Shown here: piece after piece, positions 28,810 to 38,067 of the stretch
Position numbering within the stretch: the stretch's first letter is position 1
Layout of the letters: each line of letters starts with the position of its first letter
NCBI RefSeq assembly: GCF_031200575.1
Contig: NZ_CP133597.1
Span: 992,001 to 1,056,000, forward strand
DNA: 64,000 bases
From: Ferroplasma sp.
GTDB taxonomy: Archaea; Thermoplasmatota; Thermoplasmata; Thermoplasmatales; Thermoplasmataceae
Direction: 5' to 3'
Made by a program: the position numbers and the translations under genes
Notes under the pieces: model-generated
The model's database searches: none
Told to the model about the DNA's origin: nothing
Seen by the model: the letters and a program-made list of their open reading frames with translations, nothing else

Positions 28810-30708
28810 TTATGACCCTTCCTGGAGCACTTCCAGGGCGGTCTTCTTTTCCATTATATTCTTTGTGGATCTCAAAACCTCATCTAATGTTATATGCCTT
28901 CCATTGTATTTAAGGATGAAGTTTTCTATATTAACACCTGTATTCATTCTTATTACCTTAGCTGCCTGTCCGGTCATATTGCTTTCAACGTCTATTATCA
29001 GATGTGAGTTTTTCAGAACCTTTGCTACATATTCAGATGGGAATGGCTCAAACATTCTGAGATACAGAAGATTTGCAGATATTCCCTGTTTTTTCAGTTC
29101 ACTTATTGTATCAAGAAGCAGGCTCTTCTGGCTTCCCCATGTAACATATGTTATATCTGCATTTTCATCTCCGTATAGTACAGCCTTGTCCTCTAAGGGT
29201 ATTTCCTTATCCGCCGTTACAAGTTTCTGCATTCTTTTCTCCATCATTTTATCTCTCATGGCAGAGTCTTCAGTTACGTGCCCAAGCTCATCATGCTCGT
29301 CACCGGTCATCCAGAATATATCCTTTCCGAATACTCCGTATGGGGAAATTCCATTTTCTGTATCCAGTGAGTACCTTTTGAAGTTTTCATGATTGGTATT
29401 TTCGTTGTATTTCACTATCTTGACCTTTTTCACATCGATTTCAGGAACAAGATCCATGGTATTTGCCAGGGTCTTATCTATTAGATGTATTACAGGCATC
29501 TGGTATCTCTGTGCGTAATTAAGTGACTTCATTCCGTCGTATATGCATTCCTCCATATCTCCGGATGATATTACCATCTTCGGAAATTCACCATGGCCCG
29601 TGTTTAATGCGAATAGCAGATCGGCCTGGCCGTTTCTGGTTGGAAGGCCGGTGGATGGGCCGCCTCTCTGGTAGAACGTGATTACAACAGGTATCTCTGT
29701 CATGCCTGCATAACCGATTCCCTCAGCCATTAATGAAAATCCGGGTCCTGATGTAGCTGTTGCGCTTCTTGTTCCCGTAAGTGCCGCTCCGTTCGCCATG
29801 TTTATTGCAGATAGTTCATCCTCGCACTGTACCACCACAAGTCCTGCTTTCTTTACTACATCATCTGCATTTTTCAGGAATTTCATCTCTTCATGGCTTT
29901 CCAGAAGAGTGCTCTCATCGCTTGCCGGTGTGATGGGATAGTATGTCTGGAATCTAAGGCCACCCATAAGCTTTCCAAGGGCAGTAGCATCATTTCCTGT
30001 TAAAAGCATTCTCGGAGTAGCTGGATATGTCGGAAGTGTAGCAACCTTGATAGGTGATGTTTTAACATAGTCATATGCTGCCTTTATAACCTTTATATTG
30101 GATTCTATAACCTTGGGTTTCTTTTTGAATGCGAATTTAATTCCATCATCGGCATGATCCTCGTCAAGCCCCAGAAGTGCCAGTGTCGTTCCTGCTCCCA
30201 GTGTATTGTAATACCGGTTTGCCGGGCCATCGTGCACATTTTCATTTATAAGCTTATCAAATGGTATGGCTATTACATCGATTCCTGCACTCTTGAAGTA
30301 ATCCAGAACACCCTTAACATCAAATGTAAGGTTTCTCTCTGCAAGTTCATCCTGGATCCTGGTCATGGTATCTGATGTTATCATCCTTGCATTCTTCAGA
30401 TTGAATGTGTTGAAAGCCGAATCATATACAACCTTGGATCCCTGTGCCACATCGAACATATGTTCGAAAAGTGTGTCAGGGTCCAAAGCCACCATTATAT
30501 CCACCGGATATTTCAATGATTTTGGCCTCTCATGCATTATTCTAAAATGTATATAGCTATGTCTTCCCTTAATATTGGAATGGAATTCCCTTATTCCGTA
30601 AATATTATAGCCGGCCAGTGAAAACGCCATGCTAATCATATTTGCAGCACTATCTATTCCTCCGCCCTGTGGACCTCCCACAAGTAGATTGATATCAGTT
30701 TCCTGCAT
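28810..30708 (-). CDS. 2-oxoacid:ferredoxin oxidoreductase, fused gamma-alpha subunit
   Basis: The 632-residue protein joins an N-terminal gamma domain ([19 protein letters not shown], CoA-linked) of about 190 residues to the alpha domain. The [11 protein letters not shown] motif near residue 256 is the YPITP signature of archaeal two-subunit enzymes. The Arg in GFS-containing [19 protein letters not shown] region and downstream residues line the substrate site. It forms an alpha-beta enzyme with the next gene. Together they supply the oxidative 2-oxoglutarate step of the TCA cycle, with reduced ferredoxin as product. Confidence 0.9.
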   Translation of the reverse strand: MQETDINLLVGGPQGGGIDSAANMISMAFSLAGYNIYGIREFHSNIKGRHSYIHFRIMHERPKSLKYPVDIMVALDPDTLFEHMFDVAQGSKVVYDSAFNTFNLKNARMITSDTMTRIQDELAERNLTFDVKGVLDYFKSAGIDVIAIPFDKLINENVHDGPANRYYNTLGAGTTLALLGLDEDHADDGIKFAFKKKPKVIESNIKVIKAAYDYVKTSPIKVATLPTYPATPRMLLTGNDATALGKLMGGLRFQTYYPITPASDESTLLESHEEMKFLKNADDVVKKAGLVVVQCEDELSAINMANGAALTGTRSATATSGPGFSLMAEGIGYAGMTEIPVVITFYQRGGPSTGLPTRNGQADLLFALNTGHGEFPKMVISSGDMEECIYDGMKSLNYAQRYQMPVIHLIDKTLANTMDLVPEIDVKKVKIVKYNENTNHENFKRYSLDTENGISPYGVFGKDIFWMTGDEHDELGHVTEDSAMRDKMMEKRMQKLVTADKEIPLEDKAVLYGDENADITYVTWGSQKSLLLDTISELKKQGISANLLYLRMFEPFPSEYVAKVLKNSHLIIDVESNMTGQAAKVIRMNTGVNIENFILKYNGRHITLDEVLRSTKNIMEKKTALEVLQEGS

Positions 30709-30831
30709 TGTTACCGTATGATAAGCCTATTTTAATTTAAAAACTTTACCATCGGATTATAAGTATGAAATTTTAAATACATGAATTTTTATGTGCAAAA
30801 ATCTGTAATACATATGTAAAAATTGAATATT

Positions 30832-31116
30832 TTATATATATTTTAGCCATTCCATGACAGGATCGTCATCGCCTATGTTTATTTCCGTCTTGCCCAATGC
30901 GGATGTTGTTACGAATTTAGTAAAATACGCCACACCATTGCTGATGTATCCGTACATGACATGCTCAACACTTTCTCCATCAGGGAAATGTGCCTCCGCC
31001 TCAGGCGTATTGGGAATGAAGTGCAGGTCAAATTCATTGCCATGTACATATAGCCGGTATGATGAATTTTCCACCACATAGTTCTGTAATTTTTCAAGAC
31101 TTATATTAGGTTTCAT
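30832..31116 (-). CDS. Hypothetical small soluble protein
   Basis: The 94-residue acidic protein is not one I recognise. It is predicted to be mainly beta-strand, with no cysteine, membrane helix or DNA-binding motif. The stretch HFIPNTPEAEAHFPDGE lies in the middle. It stands alone between two TCA operons on the same strand, with its own AT-rich upstream region. The ordered composition and ATG start make it a likely real gene. Confidence 0.6.
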   Translation of the reverse strand: MKPNISLEKLQNYVVENSSYRLYVHGNEFDLHFIPNTPEAEAHFPDGESVEHVMYGYISNGVAYFTKFVTTSALGKTEINIGDDDPVMEWLKYI

Positions 31117-31161
31117 AAGATGAAATTAAAGCAAAATATATAAATATAACATATTATAAAA

Positions 31162-32016
31162 TTATTTTCTGAGAAGTGCAGGAATATCATCAGGATAACT
31201 GGCAACCTTTATTCCTGCATCCTCGAATGCCTTTATCTTGGATTCTGCTGTTCCTGTCCCCTTTTCTATAATTGCTCCTGCATGCCCCATCTTCTTTCCC
31301 GGTGGTGCACTTATTCCCGTGATGTAACCTGTGACAGGTTTTTTGACATGCTCCTTGATATATTTCGCAGCCTTCTCCTCCTCATTTCCACCGATTTCTC
31401 CCACAAGCACTATCTGTTTTGTCTGAGGATCATCGTTGAATATTTTAATTATATCAGAAAACGTTGTTCCAACTATGGGGTCTCCTCCCAACCCTATGAC
31501 GGTGCTTTCACCGAATCCTGCATCTGTGACTGCCTTTACTATTTCATATGTAAGGGTACCACTTCTGGAGGCCACAGCCACATCTCCAACACGGAATATG
31601 TTGTTGGGCATTATTCCTATCTTTGCCTGTCCGGGAACTGTTATTCCTGGACTGTTAGGGCCTATCATAAAAACTCCCTTTCTCCTTGCCTCGTGATAAA
31701 GTTCCATGGTATCATGGACAGGGACGTGCTCTGTAAGTATATATATAAGTTTTATCCCATTTTCCATTGCCTCCAGGGCAGCATCCCTTACGAATGGGGC
31801 AGGGACAGATATCATGGAAGCATCAGGTTTGAGAGGCAGTGTATCTATAACATTGTTGTACACATCCACGCCGTTTACCTTTGTGCCTGCCTTGCCTGGA
31901 GAGACCCCAGCTACCACATTTGTACCGAACTTTATCATTTCTCCTGAATGGAAGGTACCCTGGTGCCCTGTCATTCCCTGGACTATTACCCTTGTTTCCT
32001 TGCTAATTATAACCAT
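31162..32016 (-). CDS. sucD: Succinate-CoA ligase, alpha subunit
   Basis: This subunit binds CoA and carries the phosphohistidine. The 284-residue protein has VQGMTGHQGTFHS (about 13-25), the CoA-binding GVSPGKAGTKVNGV, NSPGITVPG, and the active His in KKMGHAGAIIEKGTGT (His near 247). It converts succinyl-CoA to succinate with substrate-level phosphorylation. It follows sucC after 1 bp. Confidence 0.94.
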   Translation of the reverse strand: MVIISKETRVIVQGMTGHQGTFHSGEMIKFGTNVVAGVSPGKAGTKVNGVDVYNNVIDTLPLKPDASMISVPAPFVRDAALEAMENGIKLIYILTEHVPVHDTMELYHEARRKGVFMIGPNSPGITVPGQAKIGIMPNNIFRVGDVAVASRSGTLTYEIVKAVTDAGFGESTVIGLGGDPIVGTTFSDIIKIFNDDPQTKQIVLVGEIGGNEEEKAAKYIKEHVKKPVTGYITGISAPPGKKMGHAGAIIEKGTGTAESKIKAFEDAGIKVASYPDDIPALLRK

Positions 32017-32017
32017 C

Positions 32018-33118
32018 TTATTCTACCCCCTGTATTTTTGATAATTCCTTCACGGCATCTGTCATGTTGTTGAATGCCTTTATGCCACTTTCCAGCAGTA
32101 TCTTCTGGCCTTCCTCCTCATGTACGCCGCTGAGCCTGACCACAATCTGCTGTTTTATGTCAAACTTCTTTTTTGATGATACTATTCCGTTGGCAACAGT
32201 ATCCGCCTTTGTAACCCCGCCGAATATGTTTACAAATATAAGTTTTGGCCTGGCCCTCATAACGAATGAAAATGCATCCTCCACAATTTCTATGTTATCT
32301 GTACCACCAAGGTCGAGGAAATTTCTTGGTTTCAATTTATGAAGTGTCAGGGCATCCATGGTTGCCATGGTCAATCCTGCTCCGTTTGCTATTACCCCGA
32401 TATCCCCATCCATTTCTATGAATGTAAAACTCTTTGTTGCTGCCTCGTTTTCCAGTTCCGTCTTATCCGGATCGGTTATCATATAATCCTTATGCCTGTA
32501 AAGTGCATTGTCGTCAATTATCACCTTTGAATCCCCGGCTATAATATTGTTTTCACCATCTATAACCAGTGGGTTAATCTCTGTGAGAAGTGCATCCTCT
32601 CCAACAAAGGCTTTGTATAGGGATTCAAGCAGGCTGCTGAACTGTTTCCTGTTTTCAATGGGAAGGTATGATAAGGCCTCCCTGGCTATATAATCTGAAT
32701 ATCCCACCATAGGGTCTATGTATATCTTGTGTATATTTTCTTCAGGAACGCTCTCTATTTCCATTCCACCGTCAGCTGACAGTATTATAACTGGCTGTTT
32801 TGTTGCCCTGTCCAGCGTTATGCTGAGATAAAGTTCCTTTTTAATGTTTAGCATCCTCTCTATCAGTAATTTCTTGACAGTAAGATTGTTAATTGTAGAG
32901 TTCAAAAGCTGTTCAGAATAGGTCTTAAGATCCTCAGCGTTCTTTGCAAATTTTATTCCTCCAGCCTTTCCGCGCTTTCCTGACAAAATCTGTGACTTGA
33001 TAGCCACAGGGTATTCAAATTTCTTCAGCTCTCCAACATTTTCTATAACATATCCATCAGGGACAGGAATCCCGTACTTCCTGAATATTTCCTTCCCCAT
33101 GTATTCATAAAGGTTCAT
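32018..33118 (-). CDS. sucC: Succinate-CoA ligase, beta subunit
   Basis: The 366-residue protein starts with MNLYEYMGKEIFRKYGIPVP and has an ATP-grasp fold with KSQILSGKRGKAGGIKFA near 43-60. Metal and phosphate-site residues are visible in LTEINPLV and in IANGAGLTMATMD. The VNIFGGVTKADTVANG loop contacts the alpha subunit. Full length for the family. First gene of the sucCD operon, close to the 2-oxoacid:ferredoxin oxidoreductase that supplies its substrate. Confidence 0.94.
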   Translation of the reverse strand: MNLYEYMGKEIFRKYGIPVPDGYVIENVGELKKFEYPVAIKSQILSGKRGKAGGIKFAKNAEDLKTYSEQLLNSTINNLTVKKLLIERMLNIKKELYLSITLDRATKQPVIILSADGGMEIESVPEENIHKIYIDPMVGYSDYIAREALSYLPIENRKQFSSLLESLYKAFVGEDALLTEINPLVIDGENNIIAGDSKVIIDDNALYRHKDYMITDPDKTELENEAATKSFTFIEMDGDIGVIANGAGLTMATMDALTLHKLKPRNFLDLGGTDNIEIVEDAFSFVMRARPKLIFVNIFGGVTKADTVANGIVSSKKKFDIKQQIVVRLSGVHEEEGQKILLESGIKAFNNMTDAVKELSKIQGVE

Positions 33119-33316
33119 TGCAATCCCTGATATATTAATAAAGCATATTTAATATTATTTTTTAGGGAATAAGTTTTGGATTTGAATTTCCCCTGCGGAT
33201 TTGTGTATCGGGTAAATAGTAAGTCTCACGGTTTCCAGTTAAAAATTTAAAGCATTGTGGCCAAACTTACTGGCATAATAATTAAATGATCGAAACAATA
33301 AAAAATATAAATTAGA

Positions 33317-33775
33317 TTAATTTATTTTACCGAGGTTACCTATGATATTTTTTATTTTTGCCTTTTCAGCATCAGTGAGTTTCTCAAGGTTATCAAGTAA
33401 ATACTGTGAATAGTTCTCCATCTGGGCTATGATATTATCAAGGTCATTTTTTTTGCCAGATATTTCATCCCATGGAAAGTACGAATCATCCAGCAATTTC
33501 TTTCCAGCCTCAGTAGTTTTATAGTATTTCTTGTTATTTTTCTCAGTGAGCTCTAGATAATTTTCACTGTATAATGCTGTTAAAGTGGGATATATTATTC
33601 CAGGTGATGGTACCCAGTTTCCCTTTGTTATTTCACCAATCCTGTTAGCTATATCTGCTCCAGTAACTTCATTTTCAGAGGCTATCCCCAGTATCCAGTA
33701 TTTAAGCCCGAATCCACGCATGCCCTGCATATGATGCATTCCACCATGCATGTATCTACCCTTTGGTCCAAACAT
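33317..33775 (-). CDS. PadR-family transcriptional regulator
   Basis: I place the start at the ATG at 33775, because GGTGAT (33780-33785) is a well-spaced ribosome site; a GTG at 33784 would lie inside that site. The 152-residue protein has a Met/His/Gly-rich start (MHGGMHHMQGM). A PadR winged helix follows, with LKYWILGIASENEVTGADIANR, the recognition-helix pattern SPGIIYPTLTALYSENYL, and the wing KYYKTTEAG. A C-terminal dimerisation helix completes it. The His/Met tail could sense a metal. It is co-transcribed with the His/Cys-rich gene and probably autoregulated through the palindrome at 34030-34050. Confidence 0.87.
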   Translation of the reverse strand: MFGPKGRYMHGGMHHMQGMRGFGLKYWILGIASENEVTGADIANRIGEITKGNWVPSPGIIYPTLTALYSENYLELTEKNNKKYYKTTEAGKKLLDDSYFPWDEISGKKNDLDNIIAQMENYSQYLLDNLEKLTDAEKAKIKNIIGNLGKIN

Positions 33776-33779
33776 GTTA

Positions 33780-33785
33780 ATCACC
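33780..33785 (-). promoter_or_regulatory. GGTGAT ribosome binding site that fixes the PadR start
   Basis: The Shine-Dalgarno hexamer overlaps the stop codon of the upstream small gene and lies 4 nt before the ATG at 33775. The same GGTGATTAA arrangement precedes the small gene itself at 34006. Confidence 0.65.
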
Positions 33786-34006
33786 TAATAGCCACCATGG
33801 CATCCATGGTGCTGTTCATGCCTGAAGCGATGTTCTTCATTATGACATCCATAGTGTCCATGCATATGATCATGGGAACCATGATATCTATCCATACCCA
33901 TGCAACCTCTTCTGGATTCCATGTCTCCATATTCCCTTCCTCTCTGGCAGCCTCTTCTATCTCTCTCACTATATTCATTACTTTCTGAATACCTTCTTCC
34001 ATACAT
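33785..34006 (-). CDS. His/Cys-rich small protein, possible metal-binding peptide
   Basis: The 73-residue reading frame starts at an ATG preceded by GGTGATT at ideal spacing. It holds 11 His and 4 Cys, clustered in the C-terminal half (HDHMHGHYGCHNEEH, HHGCHGGY), and an Arg/Glu-rich N-terminal half. That composition suggests binding of copper, nickel, zinc or another soft metal. I know no family for it. An overlapping frame starting at 34002 (Met/Ile-rich) is also open. I prefer this frame for its ribosome site and codon use. It precedes the PadR gene, whose own N-terminus is His/Met-rich. Confidence 0.6.
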   Translation of the reverse strand: MYGRRYSESNEYSERDRRGCQRGREYGDMESRRGCMGMDRYHGSHDHMHGHYGCHNEEHRFRHEQHHGCHGGY

Positions 34007-34029
34007 TTTAATCACCAGATATCCCTTAT

Positions 34030-34050
34030 TGATATCTAATATAGATATCA
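34030..34050. promoter_or_regulatory. Palindromic operator of the PadR operon
   Basis: TGATATCTA and TAGATATCA form a perfect 9-bp inverted repeat with an ATA spacer. A TATA-like TTTAAATATC on the minus strand (34056-34066) predicts a transcription start near 34037, inside the palindrome. This is the expected position for PadR autorepression. An extra GATATC half-site follows at 34017-34022. Confidence 0.6.
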
Positions 34051-34145
34051 CTTTATGATATTTAAACTTTATTCTTCATCGGATTTATCCAGGGCTATGT
34101 TATAAAACACAATCTATATAAGTGTAATTCAATATTAGGAATGTA

Positions 34146-34982
34146 ATGATTTACAGGGAGTTCGGTAACACTTCGTTCAAAACATCGTGTATCGGTATGG
34201 GAACATATTATGATATGAGGTGGGTTTTTAAAACATATCTCGGGATATATGCTGGCAAAGAACAGAAAGAAGACGCGATAAAATCCGGTATTGATTCTGG
34301 AATTAATCTCATAGATACTGCAGAACTTTACAGGACTGAAAAAATTATTGCCTCAGCAATCAAGGGGTCTAGGCGCGACGAACTATTTATAGCAACAAAG
34401 GTTTTCCCCACCCATCTGTCCCCAAAATCTCTTGAGAAGTCGCTTAACAGAAGCCTGAAGAATCTTGAAACAGATTATATTGATCTATATCAAATCCATT
34501 TTCTCAATCCCACTATAGATCTTAAAAAAACTCTGAGGGCCATGGAAAGAATGGTAAATGAGGGCAAAATGAGGTATATAGGGGTTAGCAATTTTTCACT
34601 TAACCTCTTAAAAAGGGCGCAGGGAATTCTATCGAAGCACGAAATAACATCTATACAGATAAATTACAATATATTCCATAGAAAGAGCCAGAATGACCTG
34701 ATTAAATACTGCGAACAAAATCATATAGCAGTAATGGCATATTTCCCACTGGGCCATGGCAAGGTCACACAGAAACAGTACAATGAGTATTTTGACCACG
34801 TCAGAAAAACAGTGGGGGACGTACCCAATGCAAATATAGCCCTGGCCTATCTAATCAGCAAAAATCAGAATGTATTCCCGATACCCAGAGCTTCCAACAG
34901 GGCTCACGTTACCCAGAATGCTAAATATGCTGACATTATATTGAAAGAAGAGGATATAAAATATCTTGAGGAAAAGTTATAA
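34146..34982 (+). CDS. Aldo/keto reductase
   Basis: The 278-residue protein has the (beta/alpha)8 aldo-keto reductase pattern. The catalytic tetrad is visible as Asp and Tyr in IDTAELYRTE, Lys in FIATKVFP, and His in LYQIHFLNP. GKMRYIGVSNFS follows. The C-terminal NADP-binding region is FPIPRASNRAHV. It probably reduces a sugar or aldehyde with NADPH. It has its own promoter (CTATATAAG near 34113-34121) and no operon partner. Confidence 0.9.
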   Translation: MIYREFGNTSFKTSCIGMGTYYDMRWVFKTYLGIYAGKEQKEDAIKSGIDSGINLIDTAELYRTEKIIASAIKGSRRDELFIATKVFPTHLSPKSLEKSLNRSLKNLETDYIDLYQIHFLNPTIDLKKTLRAMERMVNEGKMRYIGVSNFSLNLLKRAQGILSKHEITSIQINYNIFHRKSQNDLIKYCEQNHIAVMAYFPLGHGKVTQKQYNEYFDHVRKTVGDVPNANIALAYLISKNQNVFPIPRASNRAHVTQNAKYADIILKEEDIKYLEEKL

Positions 34983-35173
34983 AATTATGTTTTCTGTTAA
35001 TCATGTTAACACACATCCTTAGAAGTTACCATCTCGTTGATACTTAAGCTTCCTGGATACAGCCTGATATCCTATTCCGTTTACAGAGCTTTGTGGTCTT
35101 GAAGCAATAGCAAATATACACAAAATTATAAAATAAATATAAATAACAGGGTTTGATATTACAATAGAGAGAA

Positions 35174-35488
35174 ATGATAATAGCATTGGTATCATTTATT
35201 GGAGGAAGACTAACAGAGGCCAGCAACGATTCTTCCATGGATATGGATGATATGAAAAAAACACTTGCATATGCATTCCTGTATGATTTTCCAGTAAATG
35301 TATATACCGGGAATGAAGAATACAGGACCCTTTCCTTACTTTCAATTAAATACAACGCTCGTGGTAATCTCTTCTTCTCCGGCACATATTATTCCAATAA
35401 CTCCAGAATCAAGAAAAATTTTTCATGGAGAGAGGTGAAAAGAATAGAAATTAATATAGAAAAGGAACCTGATAAATCAGTTTATTAA
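35174..35488 (+). CDS. Hypothetical protein
   Basis: The 104-residue protein is not one I recognise. It has a short hydrophobic start (MIIALVSFIGG), an acidic Met/Asp stretch (DSSMDMDDMKK), then an alternating beta-strand part ending in a charged tail. A TATA-like AAATAAATATAAATAA lies about 35 nt upstream. It converges on the DEAD helicase gene. A competing 113-residue frame on the other strand has less natural composition, so I favour this one. Confidence 0.5.
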   Translation: MIIALVSFIGGRLTEASNDSSMDMDDMKKTLAYAFLYDFPVNVYTGNEEYRTLSLLSIKYNARGNLFFSGTYYSNNSRIKKNFSWREVKRIEINIEKEPDKSVY

Positions 35489-35508
35489 AATTGTTTATAG
35501 AAATAAGA

Positions 35509-36822
35509 TTAATATTCTCTTCTATGGAAATTTCTTCCGTTTCTTGGAGGCCTGCTTCTATTCCTGTTTTGTGGGCCAGACCCCCTATTTTTATTGTAAG
35601 ATGGCCTTGAATTCCTATGAAAGACTGAATCCCCCGCATTATCTTCACTGTCCCTGAACTGTGAAATAAGATTTCCGTAATTTATATCCGTGTATTCTGT
35701 TTCAAGGTTAACATCTATCTTTTCCATTTTTATTTTATTTCTTCTCTGTATACTCTGGATCAATCCACGCTGGTCGGCATCGAATATTGTCATTGCCCTG
35801 CCGTCCTTTCCCATTCTTCCTGATCTTCCAACCCTATGGGCGTATGTCTCTGTACTGTCAGGGGCATCAAAGTTTATGATATCTGTTATATTCGGTATAT
35901 CAAGTCCACGTGCTGCCACGTTTGTTGCTACAAGTATTCCAGAATCCATATGCCTGAAATCATTTATAGATCTCTCCCTGGCATGCTGCTTCATTCCCCC
36001 ATGTATCAGTATATTGTTGAACCCTGACCTTGACAATATAAGATTCAGCAGGTCTCCAGATCTCTGGGTTTTGACAAATACTATGGCCTTCCTGGAGCCA
36101 TAGTTATGGATATATGACATCAACGTTGAAAATTTATCAAACTTTTCCGATATAGTGTACAGATGCTTGATAGAATCCGGTATTGTCTCCTCCCCTCCGG
36201 CACTTACAAATTCAGGAGACTTCATGAAATTCTTTGCTATGGTTTTCACCTCTGATGGTAGAGTTGCTGATAAGAGTATGGTCTGGTGTTCATCTGAAAC
36301 AAAGGATATGATTTTCTTTATATCATCTATGAACCCCATGTCCAGCATCAGGTCGGCCTCATCGAGAACCAGGTATTTTACATGGCCCAGTTTAAGGTAA
36401 CCCTGATTATGCAGGTCAAGTATCCTTCCTGGTGTACCGACAACTATATCAGATCCCGGCAACTGCTCCACCTGCCTGGATATTGAGGCACCTCCATAAA
36501 CTGTTGTGGACTTTATCCCGGATATCTTTCCGAGCCTTGTAGCGACCCTGTATGTCTGCAGGGCAAGCTCTCTTGTAGGTAAAACTATGAGGGCTTTAAC
36601 ATTTCTTCCCTTCATTGATTCAATGGAATTTAATACTGGCAGGAGATATGCTGCTGTTTTCCCTGAACCTGTTTTAGAACGTATAATCACATCTTTTCCG
36701 CTTATTACAACGGGTATTGATTTGTCCTGTATTTCTGTTGGCTCAGTAAATTTCATTAAACTTAATGATTTTTTCAGATTGGCTGATATATTCATATTCT
36801 CAAAACTAGACAATTTAAACAC
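35509..36822 (-). CDS. DEAD-box RNA helicase
   Basis: The 437-residue protein has every core helicase motif in order: Q-motif region FTEPTEIQ, motif I SKTGSGKTAAY (about 49-59), PTRELALQ, TPGRILDL, motif II VLDEADLMLD (about 151-160), SAT, and motif VI HRVGRSGRMG. The C-terminal tail is Arg/Asn/Gly-rich and basic (NRNRSRPPRNGRNFHRRE), typical of RNA-chaperone helicases. It probably remodels RNA in ribosome assembly or mRNA decay. Single gene. Confidence 0.93.
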   Translation of the reverse strand: MFKLSSFENMNISANLKKSLSLMKFTEPTEIQDKSIPVVISGKDVIIRSKTGSGKTAAYLLPVLNSIESMKGRNVKALIVLPTRELALQTYRVATRLGKISGIKSTTVYGGASISRQVEQLPGSDIVVGTPGRILDLHNQGYLKLGHVKYLVLDEADLMLDMGFIDDIKKIISFVSDEHQTILLSATLPSEVKTIAKNFMKSPEFVSAGGEETIPDSIKHLYTISEKFDKFSTLMSYIHNYGSRKAIVFVKTQRSGDLLNLILSRSGFNNILIHGGMKQHARERSINDFRHMDSGILVATNVAARGLDIPNITDIINFDAPDSTETYAHRVGRSGRMGKDGRAMTIFDADQRGLIQSIQRRNKIKMEKIDVNLETEYTDINYGNLISQFRDSEDNAGDSVFHRNSRPSYNKNRGSGPQNRNRSRPPRNGRNFHRREY

Positions 36823-36881
36823 TGATAGTATATATTATATTAAGATATATACTTAATTATACTGATTTTTTATGTTAGATT

Positions 36882-37772
36882 TCATATGTAGTCCTTTCTA
36901 TTGACAACATTTTTTGGCTTACCGTTTAAATATGCTGATACATTCTGGAAAGCTTTCTTCAGTGGTACAGTCATATAATCTTTCGACAGTCCAGCGACAT
37001 GTGGTGTGACTATCACGTTATCCGGTATCTTTCCCTCAATTTTCGGTTCTCCCCACCACACATCTGTCAGGAACCATTTGTCAGGATTTTTAGAGAGGTA
37101 ATCCAGCATATCATCCCTCCTGACAACCTCAGCCCTTCCAACATTCAAAATTATATTACCCCGGAATTTTTTCAGCAGTTCATAATCGATAAATCCATTT
37201 GTATACCTGTTAAGTGGAAGTGTTATTGCCATTATATCTGCATTTTCCGGTATGTATAGTTTGTCAGTGGTAAAGATGTCTAGATTATTATCTGAGGGCT
37301 CTGTTCTCCCGAATCCAACTGATTTCATTCCGAAAACACTGGCTATTCTGGCCATTTCCCTGCCTATACCGCCATAACCCATAATTCCAAGGGTCTTGCC
37401 GTAAAGGGACTCTGAAAGTTCCCTTTCATACTGGCCGTTTCTAATCAATGAGTTTGATTTGCAGATATTTTTGTATTTGGATAAAAGAAGGGCAAAGGCA
37501 TGCTCCGCTACGGGAATTGACCATGCATCTGCATTGCTGCATACAGTAACGTTTTCCGGTATATCTTTAAAATTTACATGGTTAACACCGGCAGACACAC
37601 TCTGCATGAATACTGTGTTTCTCCCCACTTCAGGCTTTCCTGCGAAAACCACTATTTCAGCATCATCTGAGAACCCTTTGGTGATTTCACATCCTGTTTC
37701 CTTTTCAAGTTCTTTTATAAGGGAATCCGGCACTGACATGGAGGAAAAGTTAACTTGCAAGCTTATTTTCAT
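36882..37772 (-). CDS. D-2-hydroxyacid dehydrogenase
   Basis: The 296-residue protein has the NAD(P)-binding LGIMGYGGIGREMARIA (GxGxxG, about 129-145). Arg lies in ILNVGRAEVV, an acidic residue in TDVWWGEP, and the catalytic His in VTPHVAGLS. It belongs with glyoxylate/hydroxypyruvate-type and related dehydrogenases; the substrate cannot be named. An AACATGTT box upstream at the regulon spacing suggests shared control with the sugar-acid cluster, where glycolaldehyde, glycolate or glyoxylate could arise. That link is inference. Confidence 0.85.
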   Translation of the reverse strand: MKISLQVNFSSMSVPDSLIKELEKETGCEITKGFSDDAEIVVFAGKPEVGRNTVFMQSVSAGVNHVNFKDIPENVTVCSNADAWSIPVAEHAFALLLSKYKNICKSNSLIRNGQYERELSESLYGKTLGIMGYGGIGREMARIASVFGMKSVGFGRTEPSDNNLDIFTTDKLYIPENADIMAITLPLNRYTNGFIDYELLKKFRGNIILNVGRAEVVRRDDMLDYLSKNPDKWFLTDVWWGEPKIEGKIPDNVIVTPHVAGLSKDYMTVPLKKAFQNVSAYLNGKPKNVVNRKDYI

Positions 37773-37801
37773 ATCAGTTGAATATTAAAATCCTATTAAA
37801 A

Positions 37802-37830
37802 GATTTTTTATGGGCAGGCATAAACATGTT
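37802..37830 (-). promoter_or_regulatory. AACATGTT box and TATA box of the hydroxyacid dehydrogenase gene
   Basis: AACATGTT (37823-37830) is centred about 18 bp upstream of the TATA-like CCATAAAAAATC on the minus strand (37802-37813). The spacing equals that in the sugar-acid cluster. The predicted start of transcription is about 11 nt before the ATG at 37772. The remaining intergenic stretch to 38067 holds nothing else I can assign except the GAAAGCCCCCA repeat. Confidence 0.45.
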
Positions 37831-37919
37831 CTAGCTGTTATTTGTTATACAATTGTTCCTGGCCCCATTAATGCAAAACTTCAATGATGCACCATTAATA
37901 TTATAAGGTGCTCTTAATA

Positions 37920-37930
37920 GAAAGCCCCCA
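37920..37930 (+). repeat. GAAAGCCCCCA repeat, copy 1
   Basis: This 11-mer recurs in opposite orientation at 42496-42506. Both copies are intergenic and both have AATAATGG a short way downstream in the same sense. The two flank the malic enzyme-GNAT-aconitase block. Function unknown. Confidence 0.35.
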
Positions 37931-38067
37931 ACCAATAATGGCAGTACATAACAGGGCTCTGCTGAAGCGTAACAGTAGTATTATTTATGATCCGCATATC
38001 GGCGATTGCAGTAATGCATATTCAAATTAATACGTAAAGTTTTAATAATAAACTTCTATATAATTTT

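Noticed and set aside
28865-29392. 175-codon frame antisense to the 2-oxoacid oxidoreductase gene
   Set aside because: Ser/Phe/Leu-rich shadow of a conserved coding region, without its own promoter.
31282-31947. 221-codon frame antisense to sucD
   Set aside because: It is a shadow of a well-supported gene with a Cys/His/Tyr-rich, unnatural composition.
33781-34002. Alternative 73-residue frame (MEEGIQKV...) overlapping the His/Cys-rich gene
   Set aside because: Its ATG is 4 nt further from the ribosome site. The other frame has better codon use and a coherent metal-binding composition. It is kept only as a question in the findings.
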